Shown: positions 34,975 through 46,988 of the stretch, one piece after another
Position numbering within the stretch: position 1 is the first letter of the stretch
How the letters are laid out: each line of letters opens with the position of its first letter
Assembly (NCBI GenBank): GCA_017979445.1
Contig: CM030714.1
Coordinates: 42,574,826-42,638,825, forward strand
DNA: 64,000 nt
DNA from: Akebia trifoliata
Taxonomy: Eukaryota > Streptophyta > Magnoliopsida > Ranunculales > Lardizabalaceae
Direction: 5' to 3'
Made by a program: the position numbers and the translations under genes
Notes under the pieces: model-generated
Seen by the model: the letters and a program-made list of their open reading frames with translations, nothing else
Told to the model about the DNA's origin: nothing
Databases searched by the model: none

Positions 34975-35330
34975 ATTTTCAATCATTGAGATCGATGATT
35001 CAAATTGGTGAGATTGACAATTCAAATCATTGAGATCAACCTTTTTTCCAATCATCAAGACCATCCTTTGCTCCAATCATCGAGATGGACTTGTTACAAT
35101 TGTCAAGGTCAATGATTATAAATCATCAACATGATGATGGAACATGAATCATTGAGATAAAAAATTCAAATAATTGAGATCAATCATTCTAAATGTCTAG
35201 ATCAATGATCATTAATCAAGCAATCTCAACAACTGAACTTGAATCATTGTCTCAACGATTGGACATGAATCATTGTGATCGGAAATTCAAATCGTAAAGA
35301 TCAACTATTCAAAGTCCTAGCTAAGACATT
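34975..35330. repeat. Degenerate short-period repeat, second array
   Basis: The same TTCAAATCATTGAGATCAA and GAACATGAATCATTG themes as at 14,720-14,975, in about 15 imperfect copies. Non-coding. Confidence 0.55.
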
Positions 35331-37640
35331 CATGTCACGATCATCTCAAGGCCCACCTGAAAAGTATGCGTTAAAATTTAATTAGTTGCAGAATTGTTTA
35401 ATGGTTAAAAGTCCGCGCTGATCACATGGGACGAGAACACAAAAATATTTTATGAGATTTTCAATTATAAGTATTATTTTAGTAAATCTTTACTATTACA
35501 ATCAGAGATGGCAGAATCAGTATGGTTCCACACCAAAATTTGGATTCGCACAAACTACCCTTAGTCAAAACTATCCCGAGCATGATTTCAACGCTCGTCC
35601 GACACTGAGATATATTGTCCGAGTCATCTTGATATTGCCTAGCAACGAAATGGACAGACAAGTCAATGCATCAGACGAGATTTAAAATCCAAGCTCATTT
35701 TTTATTATTATTCAACGAGACGTCTCAAACGTATCGAACAATTCGATCGAGATGACTCGATCTTGTTCATGAGCGAGACGAGACGTCAAAACGAGTTTTA
35801 AAACCATGACCATAAGGCTCCATTCTAAAATTAAAAAAAATATGATGTTATTTGGTTATCTTTAATATAACGAAATTACAAAAAAGGCCGCCCCCCCCCC
35901 GAGGTAATTGGTTTTCTTAAATCACGAAATGGTCCTTACAATATATTAAAAAATAAAATATGATATAAAATTAAACTAAAGATATTCTATTGCCACATCA
36001 ACTTTTGCTAATGCCACCCTAATTTATATGTAAATCACCCAAGAGCTGGCACACATCTTGTGGTGGCATTAGTAAAAGTTGGTGTGGCAATAGAAGCTCT
36101 CTTAAATTATCTATTTGAATTTTTTAAAATAATTATAAATTTTGTAATCATCCTTAAATCCTAATTTTTTTTTTATGTAATACGTACCAAATTGAGTGGA
36201 TTTCGAATAAGAAACGAAAATGCTTGACTGCATGTGTTAGACACACTGACCTTGCAGTGCATAGAGAATCGTTGATTTTCTAATTTGTATTTTGAGGAAA
36301 TAAATATACGGTTATTTGTGCATTGCCAAATCAGTTTAGTGTTGAACTCAACGTCCAATGCGGACAATGTAGCATGACTCTTCATATTTGTAAATATGGA
36401 CGAGATTTAAAACCATGGGTCACTTGTCTCATTCCAAGATGACTCGGTCTTGTTCATGAATGAGACGTCAAAATGAGTTTTAAAACCATACTCACAATGT
36501 GGTGGCCTATTTTAGCAAGAATTTTGTAAATCTAATTGAATTAGATAACTTCTAATCCACTAATCCAATACATTTTTAAAAGTTTGTTATATAAATTTGT
36601 TTCAATGGGCACCAACATGGTTTCCACCATCCATAGTGTTTCCTTGTTTTATTAGGTGAGCCAATTAATTAATTAAATTGCCTACTAACCATTATACATG
36701 GTTGGCCTTACAAACATTTAAATAATTAGCCCAATATATGGGCCCATAAACTTGGGGATTATTGAGTTCTCTTCAAATATAGGAGTAAAGGAAATAACTC
36801 GAAGAACAGTCTAGAAAGTAGAAACTATAAGCGACATGAGATATCCATGTTTCAATTAGACCCCTATAATAAGATATTTGACAATTACTAGTCTCTTCCA
36901 CGAAGTTTTTGATTAGGTAAAAAAAGTTATATTTTTTTTACCGTGAACCCTAGAAGGATGAAGTGATTTATGCATCGTGTCTTAGCTTTTACACCATCTC
37001 ACGAAATAAACGAGATGATTGGAATGATATTTTGAAAATCTCAGATGAGATAGTAAAAACCGGTCGAGTCAAATGGGATTTTATATATTTTATTTAAAAT
37101 CATTAATTCTTTTTTTAGAATTTAAATATTTATTATATAAATAAAATATAATTTTATGATTAAACATCTTCTAACTGACCTTATTATATTAAAAAATTAT
37201 AATTATTTTAATTTAAATATATGTAAATAAATCAATGTAAACCGAGTCAAATGATTTGTCTTATTTGAGATAAATTGACTCGCCCGGGACAACTCAATGG
37301 TTTTGATTTATTTTCCCTCCTTATTATGGTTTTGTGTAGATATGTAACGCCCCTCTTAAATGTAAACTATTGTTAGATTTACATTAATTCCAAGTCTAGA
37401 TAAAGACCAACTTTTGGTATCACAGGATACTATAATATAGTCTATATAAGATTAATCAGGACCATCTATTCAATCAAATAATCATTCTTACAAAATCCAG
37501 GGAAAGTACTTCTAATTTGGCCCACAGATCAGCGGTCCTGATTGATACATATGTGAGTCAATGAAGACAAGTTACTCCGTATGTGAAGTGGACAGCACTC
37601 TTTCTATATTTGTTGAACACCGAAGTCTAGTCCCTTTTAT
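35331..37640. other. Gene-poor region with MITE fragments
   Basis: No genes. It contains fragments ending CGAGTTTTAAAACCATG (about 35,793-35,809, and variants near 36,398 and 36,474), related to the hAT-type MITE at 49,371-49,599. It also has a C-tract at 35,889-35,900 and the foldback at 35,987-36,093. The open frames here are short and unlike any family I know. Confidence 0.45.
35987..36093. mobile_element. Foldback MITE (CTATTGCCACACCAACTTTT family)
   Basis: A 107-bp element. CTATTGCCACATCAACTTTT at the left pairs with AAAAGTTGGTGTGGCAATAG at the right, one mismatch in 20. A half copy with the same terminus lies at about 53,581-53,640, inside the CACTA element. Confidence 0.7.
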
Positions 37641-38490
37641 ATTTAATAAAAGTCAGAGAGAACTCGATATAGATCTCTTAGGTTACGTTGTTTAAAATAA
37701 CCTATATCGAGGCTTCGAAGTTCCATCGATTCAATCTGAAGATTTCTTCTAAGATTCTTCAAATCGAAAGGTAATTTTGATGATTTTTCGTTTTTCCATA
37801 TGTTCGGGTTTCTTTTATTATTTGAATTTATTTTACAGAAATCAGATCCATTATTAACATTATTTCAATTAATCTCGGATACGTAGATCGAATTCTGCTT
37901 CGTTTATTTGCTCGATTTTTACATTTTTCGCACAGAATTATCCCTAATTCTTGTTTTTAATCTTCTAAAGTAGAATTTTCCATTCGTCGTGCAACTGCTG
38001 AAACTCGAAATTTGGAGTAGAAAACCCTAAATTTCACAGTTTTAGTAGGTTAATCTTGAATTATGACGGATATGGAATTTCTTATGATGCCTTAATTTAT
38101 TGGTGAACTTATAACTGTTGAAAAAAAAAAAAATTCAAGAAAGAAATCCTGAAGTTTCTTAAAAGATTTGTGCTGGCATCCCTATTCAATTTTCGCATAG
38201 AATCATCGCTAATTCTTGTTAGATTTTTTTTTTTTTTAAATCTTGTGAAGTATAGAAAACCCCAAATTGCACAATTTTAGATTTTTAATATGCCCTAATT
38301 TATTGGTGAAATCCAAAAGTTTCATCAAAGATTTGTGTGGGTATTTATCTGTCCCTGTTTACTTAATTTATGTGGATCTGATGTTTCTTTTATCTTTCCA
38401 ATGTCTCAGTGCATATAATTTTCTGTTTTAGAGTGTGGGTTGCTTATGATATCAAGAATCAATTAAAAATTTGTTCTTTCAAATGTACAG
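37641..38490 (+). promoter_or_regulatory. 5' leader region and leader intron of the p24 gene
   Basis: A GT donor at about 37,772 (CGAAAG|GTAATTTTG) and the AG at 38,489-38,490, which directly precedes the start ATG, frame a probable 0.7-kb intron in the 5' untranslated region. Such introns are common in plant housekeeping genes. The transcription start and TATA box are not certain. Inferred from splice consensus only. Confidence 0.4.
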
Positions 38491-41400
38491 ATGGAAATTC
38501 GGTTGTCAATATTTATTATTATTGGAGTATTGGCGCTCTTATCAAGCCTAGAGTCAGCAATTGGGATTAGATTTGTGATCGATAGGGAAGAATGTTTCTC
38601 TCATTCCGTTCCATATGAAGGAGATACTGTCCATGTTTCATTTGTTGTAATTAAAGCTGAAACGGCATGGCATTATGGTAATGAAGGTGTGGATCTTGTG
38701 GTAAGTCTTACCTATCTCCATGAAACTAAGTGTATAATTTGTTAAGTTTCTTTATTTTTCTTTTTTATCCATATTGTTATGTAGATTTCTTTCTTTACGC
38801 TTCTATTAGGTTCCCATCTAGCTGATTTTACAAGGTTTTATATTCTTAAAGAGTAAAAACACCGACCACATTGTTCCTGATATGTATATAAAAAGAAAAA
38901 TAGAGCAATCTTATTTTTCACAATATCTTTAGCTTTGTTTTGAATCTTTTGCATTACTTTATAAGTTCATATGTTTGATAATATCTCAATACTTTATTGA
39001 CTTTCTTGGGCATTTTTTTGTTACCCCCAAAACTCACGTAAAGTGCATGGATTGCATCAAGCTAACTAGAGGTGCGGCACCTGCTTAAAGAATGAGGACA
39101 CTACATTTTTTTAATAAAAAGAATTAGCTGTATTGGAAATTGTGCTGAACCTGTTTTAGACAAATACCTGCACACTTTTTTAAATAGATCTTTTATCTAT
39201 CGGAATGTTTCTTTACCAACATCAATAAAGCCTTATCCCAAATATTTTGCGTCAGCCAAATGAATCTTGTTCCTCCATTCTACTTTGTCCATTGCCAAGT
39301 CTTATGTAATTGAAATTGAATTAACTATCTCCATCCATGTGCTTTGTCAAACATAAGTACAACACTGATTGCATGTGTTTATTTTTTTGTCACAAAGGTA
39401 AAGAGTAATACAAATGAAAAAAAAATAAAGAAAATTATAAAAACTGCTATATATAACAAATGGAAAGAGGAAAATGCCTATTTAAGCTTATAATAATATG
39501 TACAGTAGCTAACCAATCAAAAGATATCTGTCCTTTCTCTTAACAATCAGACCTACCCGAATTTTAAGCATTTTTCCATTTTCATGTAAATGGTAAAAAT
39601 TATTTTTTTTTGGTATTGACCCTTAGGATATAGACTTTATACTTGGAGCCTGTTGAAGAAAATGAGAAATGATTCTGTAAATTTCTCACATGAAACACGT
39701 GGCAGTTACTCAACTATTAAATGCATTCAAGTGGTTTCTGGCCATGTAAGGGCTTGGAATGGATAGGCAGGCAGAATGGTCTAAAGGATAGCTCTTGGAC
39801 TCGCAATCTAGTGGAACACAGGAGAAATAATCTGTAACTCTTCTTGTGTTTAATTAGTAATAGTACAAGTTTCCACTATTTCAATTTTTTAGAAATTAAA
39901 GGACCAAGAAACTCATTTCCCTATAGTTGTAATTACAAATATGACCATATTTCTTCTAGTCTGGGTAGAGGAGTATGATGGGCTGTTGATGTTATTGGAA
40001 GTTATTCCAAGTGGTACTTGTATGTCCTAAAGGGTTTGAACTTTCCTGAAGCTTGAACTTAAATAAGGACTATATTTGGAAAACTCTAGTTAAGGAATCC
40101 TTAGGTGAGTTGGAATAGGTCATAAACAAGGACATGTGACTAGCTTATGTTCTGCCATACTTGACATTGAGTTCTCAGTAGTAGATAATAATAACATATT
40201 TATTATCTGCTGGACGAGATTTAGCCATTTATTGTCTGGAATATTTTTGGTTTTATGGTATGTCTCTGTGCATTAGTTTTAGGAATTTTGGATATGGGGA
40301 ATGGGACATTAGAAGTCTTAGGCTTGGGCTTGGAAATGTGTGTGGACTGCAAATCCACAAGTAGATATGATTTAACAGCATTCATCTTCATCAAGGCCTT
40401 ATGAAAATTCAAACCATTAGGAATAGGCTGAAGAAGGTCTAGGAATAGGATAAAGGATATCCAACTCCTACTTATAGGACAAACTTCATCAAGTAGAAGA
40501 TTGAAGAATTATGGAAGTTATTATCCATCCTACACCAATGTTCAGAGAGCTTCTCTTTTTTCACAGAAGTTAGTCAGATATGAAATCCATTTTTTTACCT
40601 GGTGTGAAAGTGAACGAGTGGGTGGTATCTCATGCCATGTAACCATCATAGTTGAAAAGAAAATAGTTGTTTGCACAGTTTCACAACCTATCTGTTAGTG
40701 TCTTGACAAACATGCTATGCATGGGCTCTCTTGAATTACTACTCTTGCTGCCCCATATTTCCCATAAATGCTGCCGTTGATCCTGCAAATTTGTTGAATT
40801 ACCAGGTAAAAGGCCCTTCTGGTGATCAAATTCATGATTCTCGTGACAAGACAAGTGAGAAGTTTGAGTTTGTGGTTCACAAGAAAGGTCTCCACCAATT
40901 TTGCTTCATCAACAAGTCTCCTTATCATGAAACCGTAGACTTTGACGTACATGTTGGCCATTTCTCATACTACGAACAGCATGCAAAAGATGGTAAGAGA
41001 TCAGTTTTTATGGACTCCATTATTTTGCGCTTGTTTACCCCTAAAAAGTTGAGGGAATAGTCCTTATGGTAAATTTCTGAATGTATGCAGAGCACTTTAC
41101 CCCCTTGTTGGAACAGATTGCAAAGTTAGAGGAAGCTTTATACAACATCCAATTTGAGCAACATTGGCTAGAGGCTCAAACTGATCGCCAAGCACTGGGT
41201 ATGCATCAAAACTTCATATTTGTTTCTTTTTCCAATGAGAAGATTATCTATTACTAGTCAAATAACTTTTTTTTGCTCTTAGATCATCATGTTTACAAAA
41301 ATATTTGACCCATCTAGATTCTCTTTTTATTTTTTCCACAGCACAAATTTCTTCAGAGGGTTTATTTATTTATTATTATTAGGATAGGTGCATTCAAAGA

Positions 41401-42309
41401 ATAGAACCTGATTCATTGTTTCTTCACCTGAACTGCAAATTGGTGTTTTTGTGTGTTCATTGCATGAATTTGTTGGGATTAATAGAATAGAAGGCTTGTT
41501 AATTTTATCGCCAACAACAATACCGGATTTTCAAATTATTCCCAAATGTTTTGGAAATACAATGATTTCCATCCCTCGAGGAACTAGATACATCTGTTCA
41601 TTGGAAGGCTCTGCCACGCTGCGCGAGAGAGAGAGAGAGAGGGGGGGGGGGGTTATGTTTCAGAACTTGTAACTGTCTAGTAGCTATATATTATGATTCT
41701 CAGGATCTTGGTGCGATGGTTCAGGAATTTTATTTCTTGGGGTCTATGTTACCCTTGTGTAGCTAGTTGTTGAGGTTTTAGTTGAAGCCTTTTGAAAGAA
41801 ATAGCATAAGGGTACCAATCACTATGTTATAAGCATCACATACAATGTTAATTTGATGATTTAAATTCCAAACCCTGCTATGATTAGTCACTCCAGCCAT
41901 GGCCATAGGCCCTTATGGACATTATGGATGCATTAATTTTACGGATGTATTGGACACAATCCTTTTGTATTGACCCCTGCTTGGAATGCCACAAATCACT
42001 GTAATGCAAACATTTATATGTGAGAGGCATTTTACGGGTGATTGGTTGCCCCTCTATATTAGATACATCTGACCATGACTTGGTGAGGAACTAGCTTTAA
42101 GAATATATTCTCTGCAATGCAATTTATATGAAGTAAACTTCCTGTGAAATTAAGTTCCTCCAATTGTGCTTTCAGTGAATGAAGGAATGAGCCGGCGAGC
42201 AATACACAAGGCCATGTTTGAATCAGCAGCACTTATTGGGGCTAGCGTTCTCCAAGTCTACCTCTTGCGCCGTCTGTTTGAAAGGAAGCTTGGCACATCC
42301 AGAGTTTAG
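38491..42309 (+). CDS. p24 family cargo receptor, beta-type (emp24/gp25L/GOLD)
   Basis: Coding exons are 38,491-38,700, 40,806-40,992, 41,091-41,198 and 42,176-42,309; all introns are GT/AG and the joined frame gives 212 residues, a normal p24 length. p24 proteins are type I membrane proteins cycling between ER and Golgi in COPI/COPII vesicles, where they select cargo. Seen in order: signal peptide 1-25; GOLD domain with the paired Cys35 (REECF) and Cys103 (QFCF); a coiled-coil stretch LLEQIAKLEEALYNIQFEQ; the membrane span ALIGASVLQVYLL; and a short cytosolic tail RRLFERKLGTSRV. The DREECF and EQHWLEAQTDRQA segments point to the plant beta subfamily. Intron 1 (2.1 kb) has no obvious transposon. 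The gene appears intact and is the clearest housekeeping gene here. Confidence 0.93.
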
Positions 42310-43428
42310 ATTCAGATAGCCACCTGGTATCACTATTGGGTGTAGAACCATGTTTTCCTTTCCTTTCATATTTAAATAGAAGTGTAACACTTTCCACTTG
42401 TTAGTTTCATAACAGGAAAAATGTACATTATCTATTTAAAAAGAATTTGTCAAATGTTGTTCTTTCCAATGATTAATTTAGTAGAGAATAGTTTTTGGAA
42501 ATGCATTTTTAATGTTTCAATTATTATGTATTTTATTAAGAAAACTGATCTTTGGCCTCAGATTTGCATATTTACAAGTAATTGTCTTGTTGCTTTCTTT
42601 GTTCTTAAGAGTTGCAAACCTGATCTTACCCTCACGTTCTACTACAAATATAACCTAGAATCGAAAGAAAAAGTCTCCATACAAATGAGGAAAACCAAGA
42701 AATAATAACCATTAAATTCATTAAAATGATGATAAAACAAAAATCCATTGCAAATGTTAAAAATATGATCAAATGTGGAGGAAAGCCCAAAAAGAATAAA
42801 GCATTATTTCAGGGGTTGAAATAATAAACCCAAAAATAATCGGAATCTGAGATTTTGCCATTGAATTAGCTCTCCGTAATACAATCGAATGTGGAAACAA
42901 AATCAGAAATAATAAAGCATTAAATCAATAAAAATAGTAATAAAACAAAAACCTATTTTAAATATTTTATTTAGAAAAGAATCCCTTCTATGATGTCTGT
43001 ACTTTCTATTTAGATAAATAAAAAAACCCTTTTGAGTCGATTTCTTGCCTGGGTTTATAAAGCTCAGCAGTTACAGCTTGAGAAAACACCATTGATTGAC
43101 CTGAATGGATCCTAATTTCACAATTGAAGGAGACTTCAATTTCCTATCCGGACTTCTGTTCTGCTTTGTTCTCTTTAAAAAAAAATTTGGTTGTGAAAAG
43201 ACTAAAAAACCAAATTAAAACATTGTTTCCTACCCTCCCTTGGAGGGCTATTTTGTCTACAAAAAATTATGGGATGATGCTAGTGTCCTTAAGGTCTTGG
43301 GACATTAGCATGCCCCTTGTTTAATTGAATCATCCACAAAATTGACTCATTCAATATTGTCAATATGTCAATTGAGTTTATGAAAAGTCGGTCAATTCAA
43401 GTGGGATTTGCATTCTAATACATACTTA
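42310..43428. other. 3' flank of the p24 gene, otherwise nothing recognised
   Basis: The 3' untranslated region probably ends within the first few hundred bases; an exact polyadenylation signal is not certain. The rest is AT-rich with no gene family recognised in any frame. Confidence 0.4.
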
Positions 43429-46042
43429 GGTGCTGATTGATTCAGTTTCTTGAATCTGTTGTCAGAATCTACTGTTAGAAGTTGAAACATTGAAAAACTT
43501 GTTTAATAGAGTTTTGTAAAAGTGTTGTGCTGTTGATTAGAATCTGGTAATTACTGTTTGATACAACTTCAAGAATTTACTGTATTAGGGTAAAATGATC
43601 AGAATACCCTTAAGGTTAATAGTGCATCCAGAATGCATTAAAAATTATCAAAATACCCTTATAAATATATAATTACACTAAATATATATATATATAATAA
43701 AATTATATATACAATTAAAAAAATAATTGTTTTAATTTTAAAATATTTATAATTCTAAAAAAAAATCATAGAAAAATTTATAATTCTATAGAAATTTCGA
43801 CAGCATCTTCTCTTAAAAATGGACATATGAAAATTTTCTAATAAAAAAAATACCTGTATAATACGCAATCCAACATAATGCACCCAGAATGCATAAAAAA
43901 TTACTAGAATACCCTTATAAATATATAATAATATTTATATACATATATGGGGCAGTTCATGGGACATGTAAAAACATATATAAAAATAATGGTTTTTCAA
44001 AATATGGGTTAGAGGTTTATGATTAAGCTGATTTTTTGCGAGGATGGCCACTATGATGAGAAGATCATCCTCACAAAAAATCAGCTCAATCTGAAACTTC
44101 TAAATCCATCAAAAGTGATTTACAAATTATTAGCAAAAAATCAATGGTCCACATTCTAAATCACTTTAAATGGGGTTAGAAGTTTTAGATTGGATTGATT
44201 TTTTTTTTCGGATGACCTTCCCATCATAGATCCTCACAAAAAATCAGCTCAATTTAAAACTTCTAACCCATATTTTGAAAATTTATTATTGTTACATTGT
44301 TTTTACATATGTTTTTTCATATATTTTGAGTGAGAGGGGTTCAGTGTATATTTTCCTCCACTCTCAGGTATGTCAAATCCTAGTTAAGCCTCGTGGCCCT
44401 CTTATATTCCTAATTCTCCCCTCTTTTAATGGATCGGTCTTTTGGAGTGGTATATTACTTAACATACTCCAAGCCTACTGTTCAGCTACCTATAAGTACC
44501 CCTTATTCTCAATGTTTACAAGTTCAATATGTTTCTTTTATTTTATTTTAATAGTAGGATTTTCATTTCGAAAGTAACCTCATTAGGTCTAGATTCTAGA
44601 ATGTTTTACCATCTAAGCTTCAACAGCTCTACCATAACTATGAGTCTTTGAAGGTTGTTGCTCAATCATCTGTAAAAATACCATAAGTGTCATGCCTCTA
44701 CATCTTCAAATCTATTCCTTTTTTCTTCCAATTTTATATGAGCAGCTCTTATTTCTCAATTCATAGCCTTCAAAAATTCCAAATCCTTAAACCCAATTCA
44801 CATCACCAGGCATATGCATCCATCACCATTTTAACCTTTAAATTCTCAACATATAACAATTCACGAAACCTCTAAATCATTGTGTTGTCCTACATCAAAT
44901 TTTGTATAAAATCTTTCAAATCGTGATTTTCCAACACCAACCTCCCTGTTTATGTATCTATGTATTTGGGACCCTAAAATCTTTTAGAGGGTTTTTTCCA
45001 AATAGCAGTTTGTTACACAAACCAATTCATCCATTAAAGTGTATTAATAAGACATGCAAAACCAGAATTCAACAAAAACCCAAAGAAAAAAAAAAGTTGA
45101 AAAAATAAAAATAAAAAACCCAGAGCCCAGATCAAAACAGTAATAAACTAAAAGATCAACAATCCATCCCAAGTTACTCAAAACTACACAAATAAAAAAT
45201 ATAAATTCAGCATTTATTCAAGAACAAATCAAAAGTACAATACAATAAATATATATTTTAAAAAAATTACTTGAACTAACTCTACTAACATGCTGAGATT
45301 GTGCAGCTGATCCCTCCTTGGCAAAATCATTCTTTAAAACTTGATTTTTCTCACTACTTGACGATCCAAAACAAGGGAAACACCTGCCCATTTCAAATCA
45401 AACAAACCCAGAAAGAAAAAAAAAATTAAATAAAACCCAAAAGTTGCTTGAAAACCACCACTATTCTTCATCTTCTACCCACCAGTCAAACAGATTTTTT
45501 TAAATAATTTTTTGGGATTGATCACCAAAGAACCTAACGATGGAGACTTACGTAGATCATTTTTTCGATTGCAAACGGAGTCGTCAATGACGTCGTCGCA
45601 AACATGGTCGTCAATGGCGTTGATCGCAAACGGTGTCGTCAATGGCGTCAATCGTGGTCACCGTCGTTGAACGAAAATAGTGTCGTCGATGGGTTTAACT
45701 TGAACGAAAACAGTGTCGCCGTCGATGGGTTTAGGTTGAACGGGGAGAGAGAGAGAGAGAGAGAACGCGTTGTGTGGGCTTTGTCGGCAGAGAAGAAAAG
45801 AAAATGAGATCAAGGGCATTTGCATCTTTTCATATGAGATGTTTTTGGGTAATTCGCATCTCTACAAACGCAATTTAAAAAAAGCTCTAAAATACAGCTT
45901 TTCACATTTGCGTTTAGAAACGCAATTCGACGACGCAAAATCATAACACGGAGGTAGGGTCATGTTTGATTCAGCTTCAAAACTCGGCTTTCCACCGCAA
46001 ACATTGGAAAATCCGCGTTTTGAAGCGGAATCAATCGGGCCC
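43429..46042. mobile_element. PIF/Harbinger-like non-autonomous element, 2.6 kb
   Basis: The left end GGTGCTGATTGATTC and the inverted right end GAATCAATCGGGCCC match at 12 of 15 positions and are flanked by TTA on both sides (43,426-43,428 and 46,043-46,045). The right 0.5 kb (GA run, GTCGTCAATGGCGT repeats, CGTTTAGAAACGC motifs) resembles the left end of the 1,990-7,240 element. The left 0.5 kb matches one arm of the palindrome inside that element. No transposase is seen. An alternative is two adjacent fragments of related elements, since the TIRs are imperfect. Confidence 0.6.
43975..44285. repeat. Foldback repeat nested in the 2.6-kb element
   Basis: GGGTTAGA...AAGCTGATTTTTTGCGAGGA is mirrored by TCCTCACAAAAAATCAGCT...TCTAACCC, with an inner second hairpin. 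It is the same family as 33,367-33,660. Confidence 0.6.
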
Positions 46043-46438
46043 TTAATACCCTGGGTTTGATGTCTAGTTAGAAAAACTTATTTGATGTTCACTAGAAGCT
46101 TGGTTCTACAAGAAAGAGAAGATACAAGACTGAGTTTTGACGGTAAGAGATTGGATTTTTGCTTACAAATTGGCTATAGCTTTCCCTTTATAATCTCCTT
46201 TCCGGGTTTTATGATCAATGTTAACTTTGATTAGCTTCAATTGCCATTGGTTGGCACAGTAAACATTTGGGAGGAATACTTAGCTCAAATAACAAATCAA
46301 CCTCTCGGTTCCATCCTCATCTTGTGCTAACAAAACACCATTGTATTTTCAGACGATGATAAACATGGCAATAGGCACTCCCCTTTTAATAACTTCATCA
46401 AATAAAAAATCTTATCTGAGATAAATGTGGGATTAATC

Positions 46439-46540
46439 TTTAATGTAAGAGATGCAGCCGAGAAATCTCTTCATCTGCTTGACATTTGTTGGTATTGGCA
46501 TTTCTTTAATGGCCCAAAAGTTGGTAGGATCAACTTTGAT
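46439..46540 (-). pseudogene. Ty3/gypsy reverse transcriptase remnant
   Basis: The minus strand reads VDPTNFWAIKEMPIPTNVKQ, then MKRFLGCISYIKD. This is the connection between reverse transcriptase and RNase H in gypsy polyproteins (typically VDPxKxxAIxxMPxPxxxKQxRxFLGxxxYxRxFI). The flanks are frameshifted and full of stops, so only about 35 codons can be read. It lies between the 2.6-kb element and the ALKBH2 gene; the rest of 46,046-46,988 may be further decayed retroelement. Confidence 0.65.
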
Positions 46541-46988
46541 GCATTTATATCTTACCATGAATCTCAAGTATTTTCAAGAAGCACCAAAAGCACACTTCAA
46601 AGGGTTCATTTTTAATGATTTTTCTCTACATATTTCAAGTATTTTCTATGAAGTTGCCAAATAAACCTCTCTTCCGAAGTAATTGAAAAACATGCAGTTC
46701 TATGATCTTACGACTTTCACATTTCTTGCTCACTAAAAGCTATGAGAAACAAAATTGTGTAACAGTCAATCAGTACTACACAATTTGTGGTGGTTACTAG
46801 AAACAACCCAAAATATGCTATATTCATCCGTTGCGTCTCTTTTAAGAACTTAAGTCAGTAAAATACCTTGGCCACTCAGATCTTCTCTAAGACACCAACA
46901 AGAAAATCATTAAATTGGACTGAAGCCTCATCAATGGATCAGCAAGTCGTGGGATTTCCAGAAAGTAGTAGTGAAATCTTTAGAACCA

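Noticed and set aside
39755..39835. tRNA-like stretch (TGGTCTAAAGGAT...GGACTCGCAATCT) in p24 intron 1
   Set aside because: It resembles part of a tRNA (D arm and anticodon arm), but the anticodon stem pairs weakly and no acceptor stem or good B box follows. Not enough for a tRNA gene call.
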